Shown here: positions 25,503-37,823 of the stretch, piece after piece
Numbering within the stretch: the stretch's first letter is position 1
How the letters are laid out: each line of letters opens with the position of its first letter
Assembly (NCBI RefSeq): GCF_023156285.1
Contig: NZ_JAKZAJ010000002.1
Location: 186,001-250,000, forward strand
From: Marinobacter koreensis
Lineage (GTDB): Bacteria; Pseudomonadota; Gammaproteobacteria; Pseudomonadales; Oleiphilaceae
Length of the DNA stretch: 64,000 nt
Reading direction: 5' to 3'
The notes under the pieces: generated by a model
Databases searched by the model: none
The model's input: the letters and a program-made list of their open reading frames with translations, nothing else
Told to the model about the DNA's origin: nothing
Made by a program: the position numbers and the translations under genes

Positions 25503-26756
25503 TCATTGGTTGTGGCCACGTCGCCAGACTTCGAAGCCGGTGACGGCCCTCAATTTCATCGGGTAGGTGACCTCCCCGCCGGCGACGACCCTCGCGACTT
25601 CGAGTTCCTGATCAGTGACGCCCACCAGGCGACCCTCTACCACGTTACCGTTGGACAGGGTGATTCTCACCCGATGGCCAACCCAGTTCGCGGCCTGTTC
25701 CACCGGGTCAGCATACCACCGCTGAACCTTGGCATCGCCGCTTTGCTCCGGCTCCTGTAATGGCGGCTTCGACGACGGCTGCTCTGGCTCGGCCGTAATG
25801 GTTTGAAGGAACACATCCGGCACCACCGAGCCATTGTATTCGACGCGCCAGTCAGACCCGTCGGCTTCAGCCCCGGCATCATGGACCGGTATACCAAACC
25901 ATGGCTTCGACGGATGCAGCGCCACCGTCAACTCACCGCCTTCGGTCAACCACTGCCGATAGAGCGCCAGCAACTGACCACTTGCCGTCATGCCGCGGGC
26001 CTCGAGAGCCGCTTCCAGGTCACTGGCGGCCTGTGAGGCCCAGTCACCCGTTGCCACTCCCACTTCCCGCGAACAGTATGCTGCGACACGTCGCATCAGG
26101 CCTCCATCCCGGACGGTGACGATCATCGGCGCTCTGGCATTCGTAAGCAGCGTATCAAGGGACATCAGATCGATTCTGGCGCCGTCCCACTGAAGCTCCA
26201 GGCTTCCGGTGCCGGCGGTATTCAGCTCCGCATGCACGCCATCTGCCTGCTGCTGCACCAGCGCTTCCCCGGCCAGGCCGGTAATGCCCATACGCATCAG
26301 GTCTCCACTGCCAAGCTGTTGCCGTGGATCCGGTGCGCAGGAAAGCTGAATAAGCGCCGGTTTGCCATCGACCTTCCGACCCTCTGCCGTCACCCAGTTC
26401 CGGAACATGGTGGGCTCAAGCACCATTCCCAGGCCGTCTGCCTGAAGACTCCATTGCGATGGCAGGCGGGCTGGATCTGCCAGCACCTCCAGCAACGTCA
26501 GGGGCGAACCGGCATCGAAGACGATATGACCGATGTCCAGGGGACGGGTCAGCCGGAAATCCTGCCAACTGGCGTTGGTCAGCCGTATGTGGCCATCCAG
26601 TCCGGAACTCACACTGCCCCGATCGAGAACGCCGGCCGGCTCCAGCTCCATCCGGAGTTCCGCCAGTCGCTGATCCGCCAGCCACCAGACAGCCCCTTTG
26701 TAGGCGGCAAAGCCCAGGATGGCGAGCAGGATCAACCATGTCATTAGACGCTTCAT
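25503..26756 (-). CDS. Membrane-anchored protein of unknown function in the arg cluster
   Basis: 417 residues; I do not recognise a named family for the bulk of it. One N-terminal transmembrane segment (about 5-25) is followed by a long region (about 30-330) of beta-rich character that should lie in the periplasm. A Pro/Glu/Ser-rich linker (about 320-345) leads to a C-terminal domain (about 355-412) beginning V-G-H-R-V-R-I-T-L-S-N-G, which looks like a small Sm/SH3-type barrel. It sits between argE (35 bases) and argB (23 bases) on the same strand, so it is probably co-transcribed with arginine genes, but no enzymatic motif suggests a role in the pathway. Confidence 0.7.
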   Translation of the reverse strand: MKRLMTWLILLAILGFAAYKGAVWWLADQRLAELRMELEPAGVLDRGSVSSGLDGHIRLTNASWQDFRLTRPLDIGHIVFDAGSPLTLLEVLADPARLPSQWSLQADGLGMVLEPTMFRNWVTAEGRKVDGKPALIQLSCAPDPRQQLGSGDLMRMGITGLAGEALVQQQADGVHAELNTAGTGSLELQWDGARIDLMSLDTLLTNARAPMIVTVRDGGLMRRVAAYCSREVGVATGDWASQAASDLEAALEARGMTASGQLLALYRQWLTEGGELTVALHPSKPWFGIPVHDAGAEADGSDWRVEYNGSVVPDVFLQTITAEPEQPSSKPPLQEPEQSGDAKVQRWYADPVEQAANWVGHRVRITLSNGNVVEGRLVGVTDQELEVARVVAGGEVTYPMKLRAVTGFEVWRRGHNQ

Positions 26757-26779
26757 GCGGAAACTCCAGAAACCACGTA

Positions 26780-30371
<3,592 letters not shown>

Positions 30372-30470
30372 AGTCCATCCTGCGATTCTAATTTTTTGGT
30401 TCTGGACAAGCGGTTATCCGCCAAGTATAGACGGCGCAACAAGCCCTTGCGCGCCTCCCGACCGGTACCG

Positions 30471-30932
30471 CTAACGGGTGCCGGTCGAGCCGAAGCCACC
30501 CTCACCCCGGCTGCTGCTGTCAAACCGGTCCACGACCTCGAACTCGGCCTGGACCACCGGCACCAGAATCAGCTGGGCGATACGCTCGCCCACATCCACT
30601 GAAAATGTGGAGTTGCCCCGATTCCAGCAGGACACCATCAGTTCGCCCTGGTAATCCGAGTCGATGAGCCCCACGAGATTGCCCAGTACAATGCCATGCT
30701 TGTGGCCCAGTCCGCTGCGCGGGAGGATCATGGCCGCCAGCGACGGGTCGGCGATATGGATCGACAGCCCTGTCGGAATCAGCGATGTCTGCCCGGGCTC
30801 CAGCACCAGGGGTTCACTCAGGCAGGCCCGAAGGTCCAGGCCGGCAGAGCCTTCAGTGGCGTATTCAGGAAAGGGAATGGTGGTTCCAATCCGGTCATCA
30901 AGAATCCGGACCTGCAAATTTTTCTTGGTCAT
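30471..30932 (-). CDS. dut: Deoxyuridine 5'-triphosphate nucleotidohydrolase
   Basis: 153 residues, the normal size of trimeric dUTPase. The five motifs are present: A-G-L-D-L-R-A near residue 30, P-R-S-G-L-G-H (72), [13 protein letters not shown] (85-97), R-I-A-Q-L (116) and the C-terminal Gly/Phe-rich [10 protein letters not shown]. It removes dUTP and supplies dUMP for thymidylate synthesis. Its ATG overlaps the coaBC stop by four bases. Confidence 0.97.
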   Translation of the reverse strand: MTKKNLQVRILDDRIGTTIPFPEYATEGSAGLDLRACLSEPLVLEPGQTSLIPTGLSIHIADPSLAAMILPRSGLGHKHGIVLGNLVGLIDSDYQGELMVSCWNRGNSTFSVDVGERIAQLILVPVVQAEFEVVDRFDSSSRGEGGFGSTGTR

Positions 30933-32125
30933 GAATTGGTTTCCAGGTGTTGGCTGATCAGCGCCACCAGACGGGTGGCAATGTTCCGCTTCGTGTCCGG
31001 GCCGATATGCTCCCGCCCATCGGACCAGAACACCGTGACCGCGTTATTGTCGCTGTTGAATCCCATACCGGGTGTGGACACATCGTTGGCCACAATCATG
31101 TCGAGTTTCTTACGGGCCATCTTGTCGAGGGCATACCGGTCGACGTCGTTGGTTTCTGCTGCGAAGCCAACGCTAAACGGCGCATCCGGCCGAGCGGCAA
31201 CGGTGGCAAGCGTGTCCGGATTCTTGACCAGATCAAGGGAGAGGGTCTCACGGGTTTTCTTGATCTTGTCGCCGGCGCAGGTTTCCGGGCGATAGTCTGC
31301 CACTGCCGCCGTGGCGATAAATACATCGCTTCCGGCATCGACCGCAGCCATGGATTCACGCAACATGTCCTCGGCGGTGACAACCGACCGGAGTTCAACA
31401 CCGGCGGGTACGGGTATCGACACCGGACCACTGACCAGTACCACGTTGGCCCCCGCATCCCGGGCCGCCGCAGCCAGCGCATAACCCATCTTTCCAGAGC
31501 TGTGATTGCTGATGTATCGCACCGGGTCGATCGGCTCCCGCGTGGGGCCCGCAGTAATCACGACCCGCTTGCCGCGAAGCGGACCATCCTGGGGATCCAG
31601 GATCCGTGCCGCCAGCACCTCCGGTTCGAGCATACGGCCAGGGCCGATATCGCCACAGGCCTGGTCGCCCTGATCCGGCCCCCAGATGCGGATCTGGGGA
31701 TCAGACAACAGTAAAGACAGGTTCCGCTGCGTTCGATGATTGCGCCACATGGCCTGATTCATCGCCGGCGCCACCACAATGGGCGACTCCGTTGCGCAGC
31801 AAACGGTGGTCAGCAGATCGTCTGCGAGACCATTGGCCAACCGGGCCATGAAATCCGCAGAAGCCGGAGCCACCAGAATCTGCTCGGCCCATTTGGCCAG
31901 TTCGATGTGCCCCATGCCGGCTTCGGCTTCGGGATCCAGGAGCGACGTGCGGACCGGCTCCCCACTCAATGCCTGAAAGGTCAGGGGCGTTACGAATGCT
32001 TCAGCACCCCGGGTCATGACCACGCGGACTTCACACCCCGCCTTTTTCAGGTGGCGGACCAGCTCTGCACTTTTATAGGCGGCTATGCCGCCGGTTACTC
32101 CTACGAGAATTCGCCTGGCACCCAT
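30929..32125 (-). CDS. coaBC: Bifunctional phosphopantothenoylcysteine decarboxylase/synthetase
   Basis: 398 residues from ATG 32125; an upstream extension to 32170 is possible but not conserved. CoaC domain (about 1-190): flavin-binding [10 protein letters not shown], catalytic His in M-G-H-I-E-L, and the P-A-M-N motif. CoaB domain (about 190-395): [11 protein letters not shown] and the N-D-V-S segment. It converts phosphopantothenate and cysteine to 4'-phosphopantetheine. Translationally coupled to dut (ATGA overlap). coaD, acting next in the pathway, is 9.5 kb to the right. Confidence 0.96.
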   Translation of the reverse strand: MGARRILVGVTGGIAAYKSAELVRHLKKAGCEVRVVMTRGAEAFVTPLTFQALSGEPVRTSLLDPEAEAGMGHIELAKWAEQILVAPASADFMARLANGLADDLLTTVCCATESPIVVAPAMNQAMWRNHRTQRNLSLLLSDPQIRIWGPDQGDQACGDIGPGRMLEPEVLAARILDPQDGPLRGKRVVITAGPTREPIDPVRYISNHSSGKMGYALAAAARDAGANVVLVSGPVSIPVPAGVELRSVVTAEDMLRESMAAVDAGSDVFIATAAVADYRPETCAGDKIKKTRETLSLDLVKNPDTLATVAARPDAPFSVGFAAETNDVDRYALDKMARKKLDMIVANDVSTPGMGFNSDNNAVTVFWSDGREHIGPDTKRNIATRLVALISQHLETNS

Positions 32126-32219
32126 ACCGGTTCCGTAATTCCTTAAAAAGAAAGGGGTATAAGATAGCATGCCCGACCAGACAGGACAGCCAGAGGAACC
32201 CCCTCAACGTTTACTGAAT

Positions 32220-32237
32220 GTTACTTTTTAAAGTAAC
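32220..32237. promoter_or_regulatory. Palindrome in the coaBC/radC divergent region
   Basis: GTTACTTT (32220-32227) and AAAGTAAC (32230-32237) form a perfect palindrome with two central bases; a further half-site GTAAC follows at 32242-32246. It lies about 95 bases upstream of coaBC and 75 upstream of radC, a plausible operator. The regulator is not identified. Confidence 0.45.
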
Positions 32238-32312
32238 CTTTGTAACCCCGAGAACGGGTTCCGGTGCCGGATGCGCCGGAGATCACCCTGATACCTGCAA
32301 GGAATGCGCTTC

Positions 32313-32987
32313 ATGACACCCGATCCCTGGCCTGCGGACGAACGCCCGCGGGAACGCCTGCTTCAGCATGGCCCCGAAAGTCTCTCCGATGCCGAGCTTC
32401 TGGCCATCTTCCTGCGGACCGGCACTCCTGGCACCCCGGTCATGGCGCTGGCCCGCAATCTTATTCAGCAATTCGGTGGCCTGCGGACGTTGCTGGCCGC
32501 GTCCCGGCGCCAGTTCTGTGAAGTCAAAGGACTGGGCTCTGCCAAGTTCGCCCAGGTCCAGGCGGCTATGGAAATGGCGCGACGGGTGATGGACGAGCCG
32601 CTGCGGCAGGGGGACCCACTTCGTTCCCCCGCTGACACCCGACGGTTTCTGACCAGCCGTCTCGGCACCTATCCTCACGAGGTGTTCGCCGGTCTGTTTC
32701 TGGACAATCGACATCGGGTGATCCAGTACCGTGAACTTTTCCGCGGCACGATAGACGGCGCGGCGGTCTATCCCAGGGAAGTGGTGCGTCAGGCGCTTGA
32801 GGACAATGCCGCTGCGGTCATCTTCGCCCACAACCATCCCTCGGGCGTGGCAGAACCCAGCCAGGCGGACATTTCCCTGACCCGCAGACTGAAGGACGCA
32901 CTTGGCCTCGTCGATATCAGGGTTCTTGACCATATGGTTGTCGGGCATGGTGAGGTAATATCCCTTGCCGAACGAGGATTGATGTAG
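32313..32987 (+). CDS. radC: RadC family protein (JAMM/MPN+ metalloprotein)
   Basis: 224 residues from ATG 32313, selected because AAGGA then lies 9 bases upstream (ATG 32304 would leave almost none) and because it aligns with the usual start. A helix-hairpin-helix-like N-terminal part (about 15-95) is followed by the JAMM zinc site with H-N-H-P-S-G and a later Asp in A-D-I-S. Its early assignment to DNA repair is disputed and its function is unsettled. Gene order with rpmB and rpmG is conserved in Pseudomonas. Confidence 0.93.
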   Translation: MTPDPWPADERPRERLLQHGPESLSDAELLAIFLRTGTPGTPVMALARNLIQQFGGLRTLLAASRRQFCEVKGLGSAKFAQVQAAMEMARRVMDEPLRQGDPLRSPADTRRFLTSRLGTYPHEVFAGLFLDNRHRVIQYRELFRGTIDGAAVYPREVVRQALEDNAAAVIFAHNHPSGVAEPSQADISLTRRLKDALGLVDIRVLDHMVVGHGEVISLAERGLM

Positions 32988-33035
32988 GTGACACCTTCGG
33001 GACGCCGGAGAGCTGGCCAATTTCCCAACAATTTT

Positions 33036-33064
33036 TTGCGTTGGGGGGCGAGTTCTGGTATAAA
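33036..33064 (+). promoter_or_regulatory. Sigma-70 promoter of rpmBG
   Basis: TTGCGT (33036-33041), 17-base spacer, TATAAA (33059-33064) with an extended -10 TG at 33056-33057. Transcription would start near 33071, giving a leader of about 135 bases before rpmB. Confidence 0.7.
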
Positions 33065-33079
33065 AGCGTCCCTTTCTGG

Positions 33080-33154
33080 CGGCGTCTGGCAGGCAGCGTT
33101 CCGTTTTCAAGGCGCGAACCGGGAGCAAGCAGGCTCCCCGGCAACCAGAGACGC
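33080..33154 (+). promoter_or_regulatory. Structured leader of rpmBG
   Basis: Within the 5' leader CCGGGAGC (33119-33126) pairs with GCTCCCCGG (33133-33141), leaving one bulge, and an outer pair GCGTCTGG (near 33082-33089) with CCAGAGACGC (33145-33154) could enclose it. The nested arrangement suggests a folded leader, perhaps a ribosomal-protein control element; this is inference from sequence only. Confidence 0.4.
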
Positions 33155-33206
33155 ATAAACAACGAATTCGTATTGATTGAGACCACTGCTCAGGTCGGAG
33201 GCAAGT

Positions 33207-33443
33207 ATGTCCAGAGTTTGTCAGGTTACCGGTAAGCGTCCGGTATCCGGTAACAACGTATCCCACGCGATGAACCACACTCGTCGCCGTTTTCTGCCGA
33301 ATCTGCAGAACCACCGTTTCTGGGTTGAGTCCGAGAAGCGCTTCGTGAAGCTGCGCGTATCCACCAAGGGCATGCGCATCATCGACAAAAAAGGCATTGA
33401 CGCTGTGCTGGCCGATCTTCGTGCCCGCGGCGAGAAAGTATAA
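33207..33443 (+). CDS. rpmB: 50S ribosomal protein L28
   Basis: 78 residues from ATG 33207 with GGAGG 7 bases upstream. The start [12 protein letters not shown] and the S-H-A-M-N-H-T-R-R segment are diagnostic of L28 in gammaproteobacteria, and length matches. First gene of the rpmBG operon; rpmG follows after 11 bases. Confidence 0.98.
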   Translation: MSRVCQVTGKRPVSGNNVSHAMNHTRRRFLPNLQNHRFWVESEKRFVKLRVSTKGMRIIDKKGIDAVLADLRARGEKV

Positions 33444-33454
33444 GGAGCCGCATC

Positions 33455-33610
33455 ATGCGCGAGAAAATCAAGCTGGTTTCATCAGCAGGTACTGGTCACT
33501 TCTACACGACCAAAAAGAACAAGCGTAACACTCCGGAAAAAATCGCTATCAAAAAGTACGATCCGGTTGTTCGCAAGCACGTTGAGTACAAGGAAGCCAA
33601 GATCAAGTAA
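33455..33610 (+). CDS. rpmG: 50S ribosomal protein L33
   Basis: 51 residues, start [15 protein letters not shown] with Y-T-T-K-K-N-K and ending E-A-K-I-K. It lacks the CxxC zinc pairs of other L33 forms, as is normal for the zinc-independent proteobacterial type. An AAGGAG ribosome binding site lies 7 bases upstream. A strong intrinsic terminator follows. Confidence 0.98.
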   Translation: MREKIKLVSSAGTGHFYTTKKNKRNTPEKIAIKKYDPVVRKHVEYKEAKIK

Positions 33611-33627
33611 TTCTGATCAGGCTTTCG

Positions 33628-33657
33628 AAAAAACCCGGCATTTGCCGGGTTTTTTTT
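33628..33657 (+). terminator. Intrinsic terminator of rpmBG
   Basis: Stem ACCCGGCA/TGCCGGGT around a two-base T centre, extended by flanking A/T pairs, followed by a run of eight T's ending near 33657. It starts about 18 bases after the rpmG stop. Classical Rho-independent form. Confidence 0.93.
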
Positions 33658-33681
33658 ATGGCAGGAAGAAAAGCGGCGTGA

Positions 33682-34542
33682 TCAGAACTTTTCCAGGTAC
33701 CCCTTGGGCAAAGCCACATCCATGGCGATGGGAAGATGGTCTGACACGGGATAACTCACCACCTCGGATCGGCGAATCTCCAGGCTGGGGCTGACCAGTA
33801 TGTGGTCCAGCGCCTTTTCTGGCCGCCAGCTCGGAAAACTGTGGGCGGTCGCCGGCAACGGCACAAGATCCGTCTCTCTCAGGGGGGTGTTGGAGAGCAA
33901 CTCTTCCGCATGGTTATTCATGTCCCCCATCAGCACGACATGCTCATAGTCGGCAATCTGCTCACGAATATACCCCAGCTGGCGCTGCTGGGCCGCTTTA
34001 CTCAACGACAGGTGCATCAGAACCAGAACCAGTGGATCGTCTTCCGCGCCATAGCGGGCAATGATCGCACCACGCCCGGGGATCAGTCCGGGGAGCCGAT
34101 GCTCCGTCACATCAAGGGGACGGAACCGGCTCAATAGCCCGTTGGAATGCTGTGCAAACTGACCCAGGTTCCGGTTGAGCTGCTGATACCAGTAGGGAAT
34201 GCCGGCGGCTTCGGCCAGATACTGAACCTGATTGATGTAACCGCTTCGCAGGCTACCCCCATCACACTCCTGCAACGCCACCACATCGTAACTGCTGATC
34301 AGTCGCGCAATGCGATCCAGATTTTCAATGCGGTTGCGGTGTGGCAGGACATGTTGCCAGCTGCGGGTCAGGTAGTGTCGGTAAGAGGAGGTATTGATGC
34401 CAACCTGGATGTTAAAGGTCAGCAGACGGATGTGACGGTGAGGCTCGAACTCGGGGACGTGCTCGAGCCCGGAGCAGCGTCCCCTCGGGACCTGCTCCGA
34501 CCGGATCAACTCACTGAACTGTTTCCGAATACGTTTGTACAT
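33682..34542 (-). CDS. Endonuclease/exonuclease/phosphatase family protein
   Basis: 286 residues of the EEP fold. Catalytic motifs are visible in order: L-T-F-N-I-Q near residue 40, A-L-Q-E-C-D (metal-binding Glu) near 95, H-L-S-L-S near 175, G-D-M-N-N-H near 208, and D-H-I / S-D-H-L-P near the C-terminus. The family hydrolyses phosphodiester or phosphomonoester bonds in nucleic acids or phospholipids; substrate unknown. It lies 66 bases downstream of dsbA on the same strand, an arrangement conserved in Pseudomonas. Confidence 0.88.
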   Translation of the reverse strand: MYKRIRKQFSELIRSEQVPRGRCSGLEHVPEFEPHRHIRLLTFNIQVGINTSSYRHYLTRSWQHVLPHRNRIENLDRIARLISSYDVVALQECDGGSLRSGYINQVQYLAEAAGIPYWYQQLNRNLGQFAQHSNGLLSRFRPLDVTEHRLPGLIPGRGAIIARYGAEDDPLVLVLMHLSLSKAAQQRQLGYIREQIADYEHVVLMGDMNNHAEELLSNTPLRETDLVPLPATAHSFPSWRPEKALDHILVSPSLEIRRSEVVSYPVSDHLPIAMDVALPKGYLEKF

Positions 34543-34608
34543 GATGCGGCAGCACTACCCTGCCCGATTCCCCGGGTGACCGACTTGAACCAGCCAGCAA
34601 GCCACCGG

Positions 34609-35247
34609 CTACTGGCTTTGCGCGTGCTCTTTGGCGACCAGGAAGTCCACCACCTTGAGCATGTTTTCGAAGCTGCCGGCCATCGTGGCCGTGACGGTGT
34701 ACTTCCCATTAACCAGCATAGTCGGTGTGCCGGTGACACGCGCGCCCCGAACTTTTGCCTGGGCCTGCTGGAGCTTTGCGTTCACGCCGAAGCTGTTGTA
34801 ATTCTTCAGGAATTCGTCCGGATCAATCCCTTTTGTGGCCAGGAATGCCGCCAGCGATTTACCGTCGTTCAGCGGCTTGTGCTCTCCTGCCAGAGCCTCA
34901 TACAGCGCATCGTGAACCTTCTCCCGCTGACCCATGGCCTCCAGGGCATAGAACGCCCGGGCATGTGGTTCCCAGGATTTCCCCAAGGCCGCCGGAATGC
35001 GGACAAAGTTGACGTAATCCGGGGCATTCTTCTCCCAGGCCTGAGCCAGAGGCTTGAAGCGGTAGCAATGCGGGCAGCCGTACCAGAAAATCTCAGCCAC
35101 TTCGACGCCCTTTTCACTCTCCGTGGGCACAGGGGTCTCGAGCTTTTTGTAATGCACACCTTCCTGCCATTGGGTTTCAGCGCTGGCCGTACCGGTCACC
35201 ATCACCGCCAGCGCCAGGAAGGCGGCCACTCCAAAGGTTCTGAACAT
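34609..35247 (-). CDS. dsbA: Thiol:disulfide interchange protein DsbA
   Basis: 212 residues from ATG 35247, preceded by GGAG. Signal peptide (about 1-23, ending ASA-E), then the thioredoxin-fold with active site W-Y-G-C-P-H-C (CPHC) near residue 55 and the cis-Pro loop V-T-G-T-P-T-M near 172. It introduces disulfide bonds into periplasmic proteins. Neighbouring cytochrome c4 needs oxidised/reduced cysteine handling during maturation, which makes the pairing sensible. Confidence 0.96.
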   Translation of the reverse strand: MFRTFGVAAFLALAVMVTGTASAETQWQEGVHYKKLETPVPTESEKGVEVAEIFWYGCPHCYRFKPLAQAWEKNAPDYVNFVRIPAALGKSWEPHARAFYALEAMGQREKVHDALYEALAGEHKPLNDGKSLAAFLATKGIDPDEFLKNYNSFGVNAKLQQAQAKVRGARVTGTPTMLVNGKYTVTATMAGSFENMLKVVDFLVAKEHAQSQ

Positions 35248-35357
35248 GCAACTACTCCGTTTTCCCGAATTGGTTTGAAAGGGATTATGACCCACACACC
35301 GCCAAAAGTTCCACGCCACAACAACCGATGCGACATTACGTGATGGTAAGCAGCCAC

Positions 35358-35384
35358 AAAAAAACCCCGCATCGCGGGGTTTTT
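35358..35384 (-). terminator. Intrinsic terminator after cytochrome c4
   Basis: CCCCGC (35365-35370), loop ATC, GCGGGG (35374-35379), with A's on the left and T's on the right. Read on the minus strand it follows the cc4 stop by about 20 bases and ends in seven U's. It may limit read-through into dsbA; as the structure is symmetrical it could work both ways. Confidence 0.9.
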
Positions 35385-35402
35385 CAACAACAGCGGCCAG
35401 CC

Positions 35403-36011
35403 TCAGTGGAGCCCGGACACGTAGTTGGCGACCGCTTCGATTTCTGCATCGGTCAGCTTCGCGGCAACGTCCATCATGATCGCCGAATTGGAATCGGTCG
35501 CACGTGAGCCACTGCGATAGGCTTTCAACTGGGCCATGACGTATTCCGCATTCTGGCCACCCAGGCGGGGGAAACCGCCCGGCTCGTTACCAAGCCCCTG
35601 GGGGTTATGACATCCCGCACAGGCCGGGACACCCGACGCCAGATTACCGCCGCGGTACAGAGCCTCACCCTGCGCGATGAGCGCCGGGTCTGCCTGATTG
35701 ACGATCATTTCCTGGCCATCCATGTAGGCCGCCAGGTTCTGCAGATCCTGCTTGGACATGTTGTCCAGAATACCGGCCATCTGAGGCACGGCACGCTTAC
35801 CGGACTGGATGGCCTGCAACTGGTTGAACAGGTACTTCTCGCCCAGCCCGGACAGTTTCGGGTAGGATCCCATCACCGGCTTCTGGCCACCCTGGCCATG
35901 ACACCCGGCACATACTGCTGCTTTCTGTTCACCTGCCTGAGGATCTCCGGCGCCATACGCCAGCGACGTGAGGCTGACACCAAGAACCACTCCTGCGATC
36001 AGTTTTTTCAT
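35403..36011 (-). CDS. cc4: Dihaem cytochrome c4
   Basis: 202 residues with a signal peptide (about 1-20). Two c-type haem sites, C-A-G-C-H-G near residue 35 and C-A-G-C-H-N near 137, one in each half of an internally duplicated protein; each half also has a distal Met candidate. Length and layout match periplasmic cytochrome c4 (about 200 residues), which passes electrons to terminal oxidases. The start has GGAG 5 bases upstream. Confidence 0.95.
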   Translation of the reverse strand: MKKLIAGVVLGVSLTSLAYGAGDPQAGEQKAAVCAGCHGQGGQKPVMGSYPKLSGLGEKYLFNQLQAIQSGKRAVPQMAGILDNMSKQDLQNLAAYMDGQEMIVNQADPALIAQGEALYRGGNLASGVPACAGCHNPQGLGNEPGGFPRLGGQNAEYVMAQLKAYRSGSRATDSNSAIMMDVAAKLTDAEIEAVANYVSGLH

Positions 36012-36183
36012 GCTCGCTCCACTTCTCTCATCTTGAAAGTATTCTTAACATGCAGCCGGCAGGCACTGACAGGCAGGCTCAAAACCGAGGCTGATAGCGG
36101 TCGCGCCAAGCGCACCACCCAGAATTGGTGTAGCATTATACATTAATCATCGGTAACTGAAATCCAAAGGGAAGCCAACCGTA

Positions 36184-36807
36184 GTGGACCCTGATCTGAC
36201 TCAAAAATCCGTCTCTTTTAACAGCGCCCGTTTTCTGATCAGCGCATCCAGGCTGAACGAATGTCCGCCCGATTCCGGGGCGGAAATCGCCTTCGCCGGA
36301 CGCTCGAATGCGGGGAAATCCAGTGCCCTGAACACGATCACTGCCAACGGCAAACTCGCCCGCACCTCAAAAACCCCGGGGCGGACACGGCTGATCAACT
36401 TTTTTTCGTTGAACCGGGAAGACTGCCGGCTCGTCGACCTGCCCGGTTACGGCTACGCAAAAGTCTCCCGGGACATGAAAGACGACTGGCAACAGCACCT
36501 GGGGCATTACCTCAATGATCGTCGCTGCCTTCGCGGGCTGGTACTGGTGATGGACATCCGGCATCCGTTGACGGATTTCGACCAGATGATGGTCGAGTGG
36601 TGCGAGCATAATCGCCTGCCGCTCATGATACTCGCCACCAAGGCGGACAAGCTGAAATTTGGCCAGGCCAAGACCGCCATGCTCGGTATCGCGAAAAAGC
36701 TTGAGAACTACCAGTGCCTGGAGCATCTGATCATGTTCTCAGCCACCTCCAAACGGGGTGTTGAAGAATGCCGGGAGGCACTGAACGACTGGCTGACAGC
36801 ATCCTGA
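36184..36807 (+). CDS. yihA: Ribosome biogenesis GTP-binding protein YihA/YsxC (EngB)
   Basis: 207 residues from a GTG codon at 36184 with GGGAAG upstream. GTPase motifs are G1 GRSNAGKS (near residue 39), G3 D-L-P-G-Y-G and G4 T-K-A-D. The family is essential for assembly of the 50S subunit. Divergent from cc4, as in Pseudomonas. Confidence 0.96.
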   Translation: MDPDLTQKSVSFNSARFLISASRLNECPPDSGAEIAFAGRSNAGKSSALNTITANGKLARTSKTPGRTRLINFFSLNREDCRLVDLPGYGYAKVSRDMKDDWQQHLGHYLNDRRCLRGLVLVMDIRHPLTDFDQMMVEWCEHNRLPLMILATKADKLKFGQAKTAMLGIAKKLENYQCLEHLIMFSATSKRGVEECREALNDWLTAS

Positions 36808-36810
36808 ACG

Positions 36811-36841
36811 AAAAAACCGGTCTGCCAGACGACAGACCGGT
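36811..36841 (-). terminator. Intrinsic terminator for laoR, possibly also yihA
   Basis: ACCGGTCTG (36816-36824) pairs with CAGACCGGT (36833-36841); on the minus strand the stem is followed by six U's (the A run 36811-36816). It is about 150 bases past the laoR stop but only 10 past the yihA stop, where it lacks U's on the plus strand. Confidence 0.75.
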
Positions 36842-36994
36842 GAAACGTCAGGGTTTGCGACGTGCTAAAACCTGAGAACTCACTCAGGAGACGCAAGGAA
36901 TGTCCGATTTTCCCAACGTCACTGACTTTGACGGACAATCCGGCAAAGAGTTCCGGAATTTGTCTATTTTTTAATCAAACGCTGAATCAGCCAC

Positions 36995-37645
36995 TCACGC
37001 TGGTAACGAAGGGCGATACTGCTCCCTCAGCGCCATCACCTGTTCCCGGTACGCCGGTGTCAGGTAGGGAATCTCGAGGGTGAGCACCTGATAGATGCCC
37101 TGCTTCAGTTCCGTCAGAGTCAGGTTGTTGGAATCTTCGGCTGCGTGTGCGGTTTTCAGGAACGCCATCCAGTTGGTGATCACCAGCCAGACATTGAGTG
37201 ACATCGCGGTTCGAAGATCCACCGGTTGAGGTTCGATGATGCCCGCCTCCGCCATCTTTTCAAAAATCAGGCGAATGGATCCCAGGCACCGATTCGTAAA
37301 GTCCCGGTAATCCCGGCGCAACCGGTTGTCACTGTCGAGCAGATACTCCAGGTCCCGGTGAAAAAACCGGTAACTCCAAAGGCCATCGAACACCGACTCC
37401 AGATAGAACGTGAGGTCTTCGAGCGTCAGCGACCGGTCCTCCGGGATATCCAGGTAAAAATCGACCAGCTTTTCGTACTCGAGAAAGATCTCGTAGATGA
37501 TGTCTGACTTGTTCCGGAAGTGGTAATAGAGGTTTCCGGGGGAAATCGCCAGATGAGCCGCAATGTGGTTCGTCGTGACGTTCCGCTCGCCTCGTTCATT
37601 GAACAGTTCGAGGCTGGCCAGAAGGATTTTGTCTCTTGTTTTCAT
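36995..37645 (-). CDS. laoR: TetR-family repressor LaoR
   Basis: 216 residues. N-terminal TetR helix-turn-helix (about 5-50) with T-T-N-H-I-A-A-H-L-A-I-S-P-G-N-L-Y-Y-H-F; the remaining helical part is the ligand domain. It is divergent from a laoC-laoB-laoA operon and the same order (regulator, aldehyde dehydrogenase, small Tat protein, GMC alcohol dehydrogenase, coaD, ferredoxin) is known from P. aeruginosa, where LaoR represses genes for long-chain alcohol oxidation. The 16-base palindrome in the shared promoter region (37717-37732) is the likely operator. Ligand inferred to be a long-chain alcohol, aldehyde or acyl derivative. Confidence 0.87.
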   Translation of the reverse strand: MKTRDKILLASLELFNERGERNVTTNHIAAHLAISPGNLYYHFRNKSDIIYEIFLEYEKLVDFYLDIPEDRSLTLEDLTFYLESVFDGLWSYRFFHRDLEYLLDSDNRLRRDYRDFTNRCLGSIRLIFEKMAEAGIIEPQPVDLRTAMSLNVWLVITNWMAFLKTAHAAEDSNNLTLTELKQGIYQVLTLEIPYLTPAYREQVMALREQYRPSLPA

Positions 37646-37707
37646 AGGGATGTCGATACTCTTTGGTGATCGCGCGATGACTGGCCCGATAGGCCATCGG
37701 GCCTTGC

Positions 37708-37736
37708 TTGACTCACTAGAGTATATACTCTAATAA
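37708..37736 (+). promoter_or_regulatory. laoCBA promoter with palindromic LaoR operator
   Basis: TTGACT (37708-37713), 17-base spacer, TAATAA (37731-37736). Inside the spacer and touching the -10 is the perfect 16-base palindrome TAGAGTATATACTCTA (37717-37732). A TetR dimer bound here would block RNA polymerase directly. The position between laoR and laoC suits control of both genes. Confidence 0.75.
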
Positions 37737-37823
37737 TAGACCCTGATGCAAATTGGCTACTTTTTGGCCACACCACAACAAGACGCACCCGGCCACTGAA
37801 CCGGTTGCACTGAGGAGAGCGTC

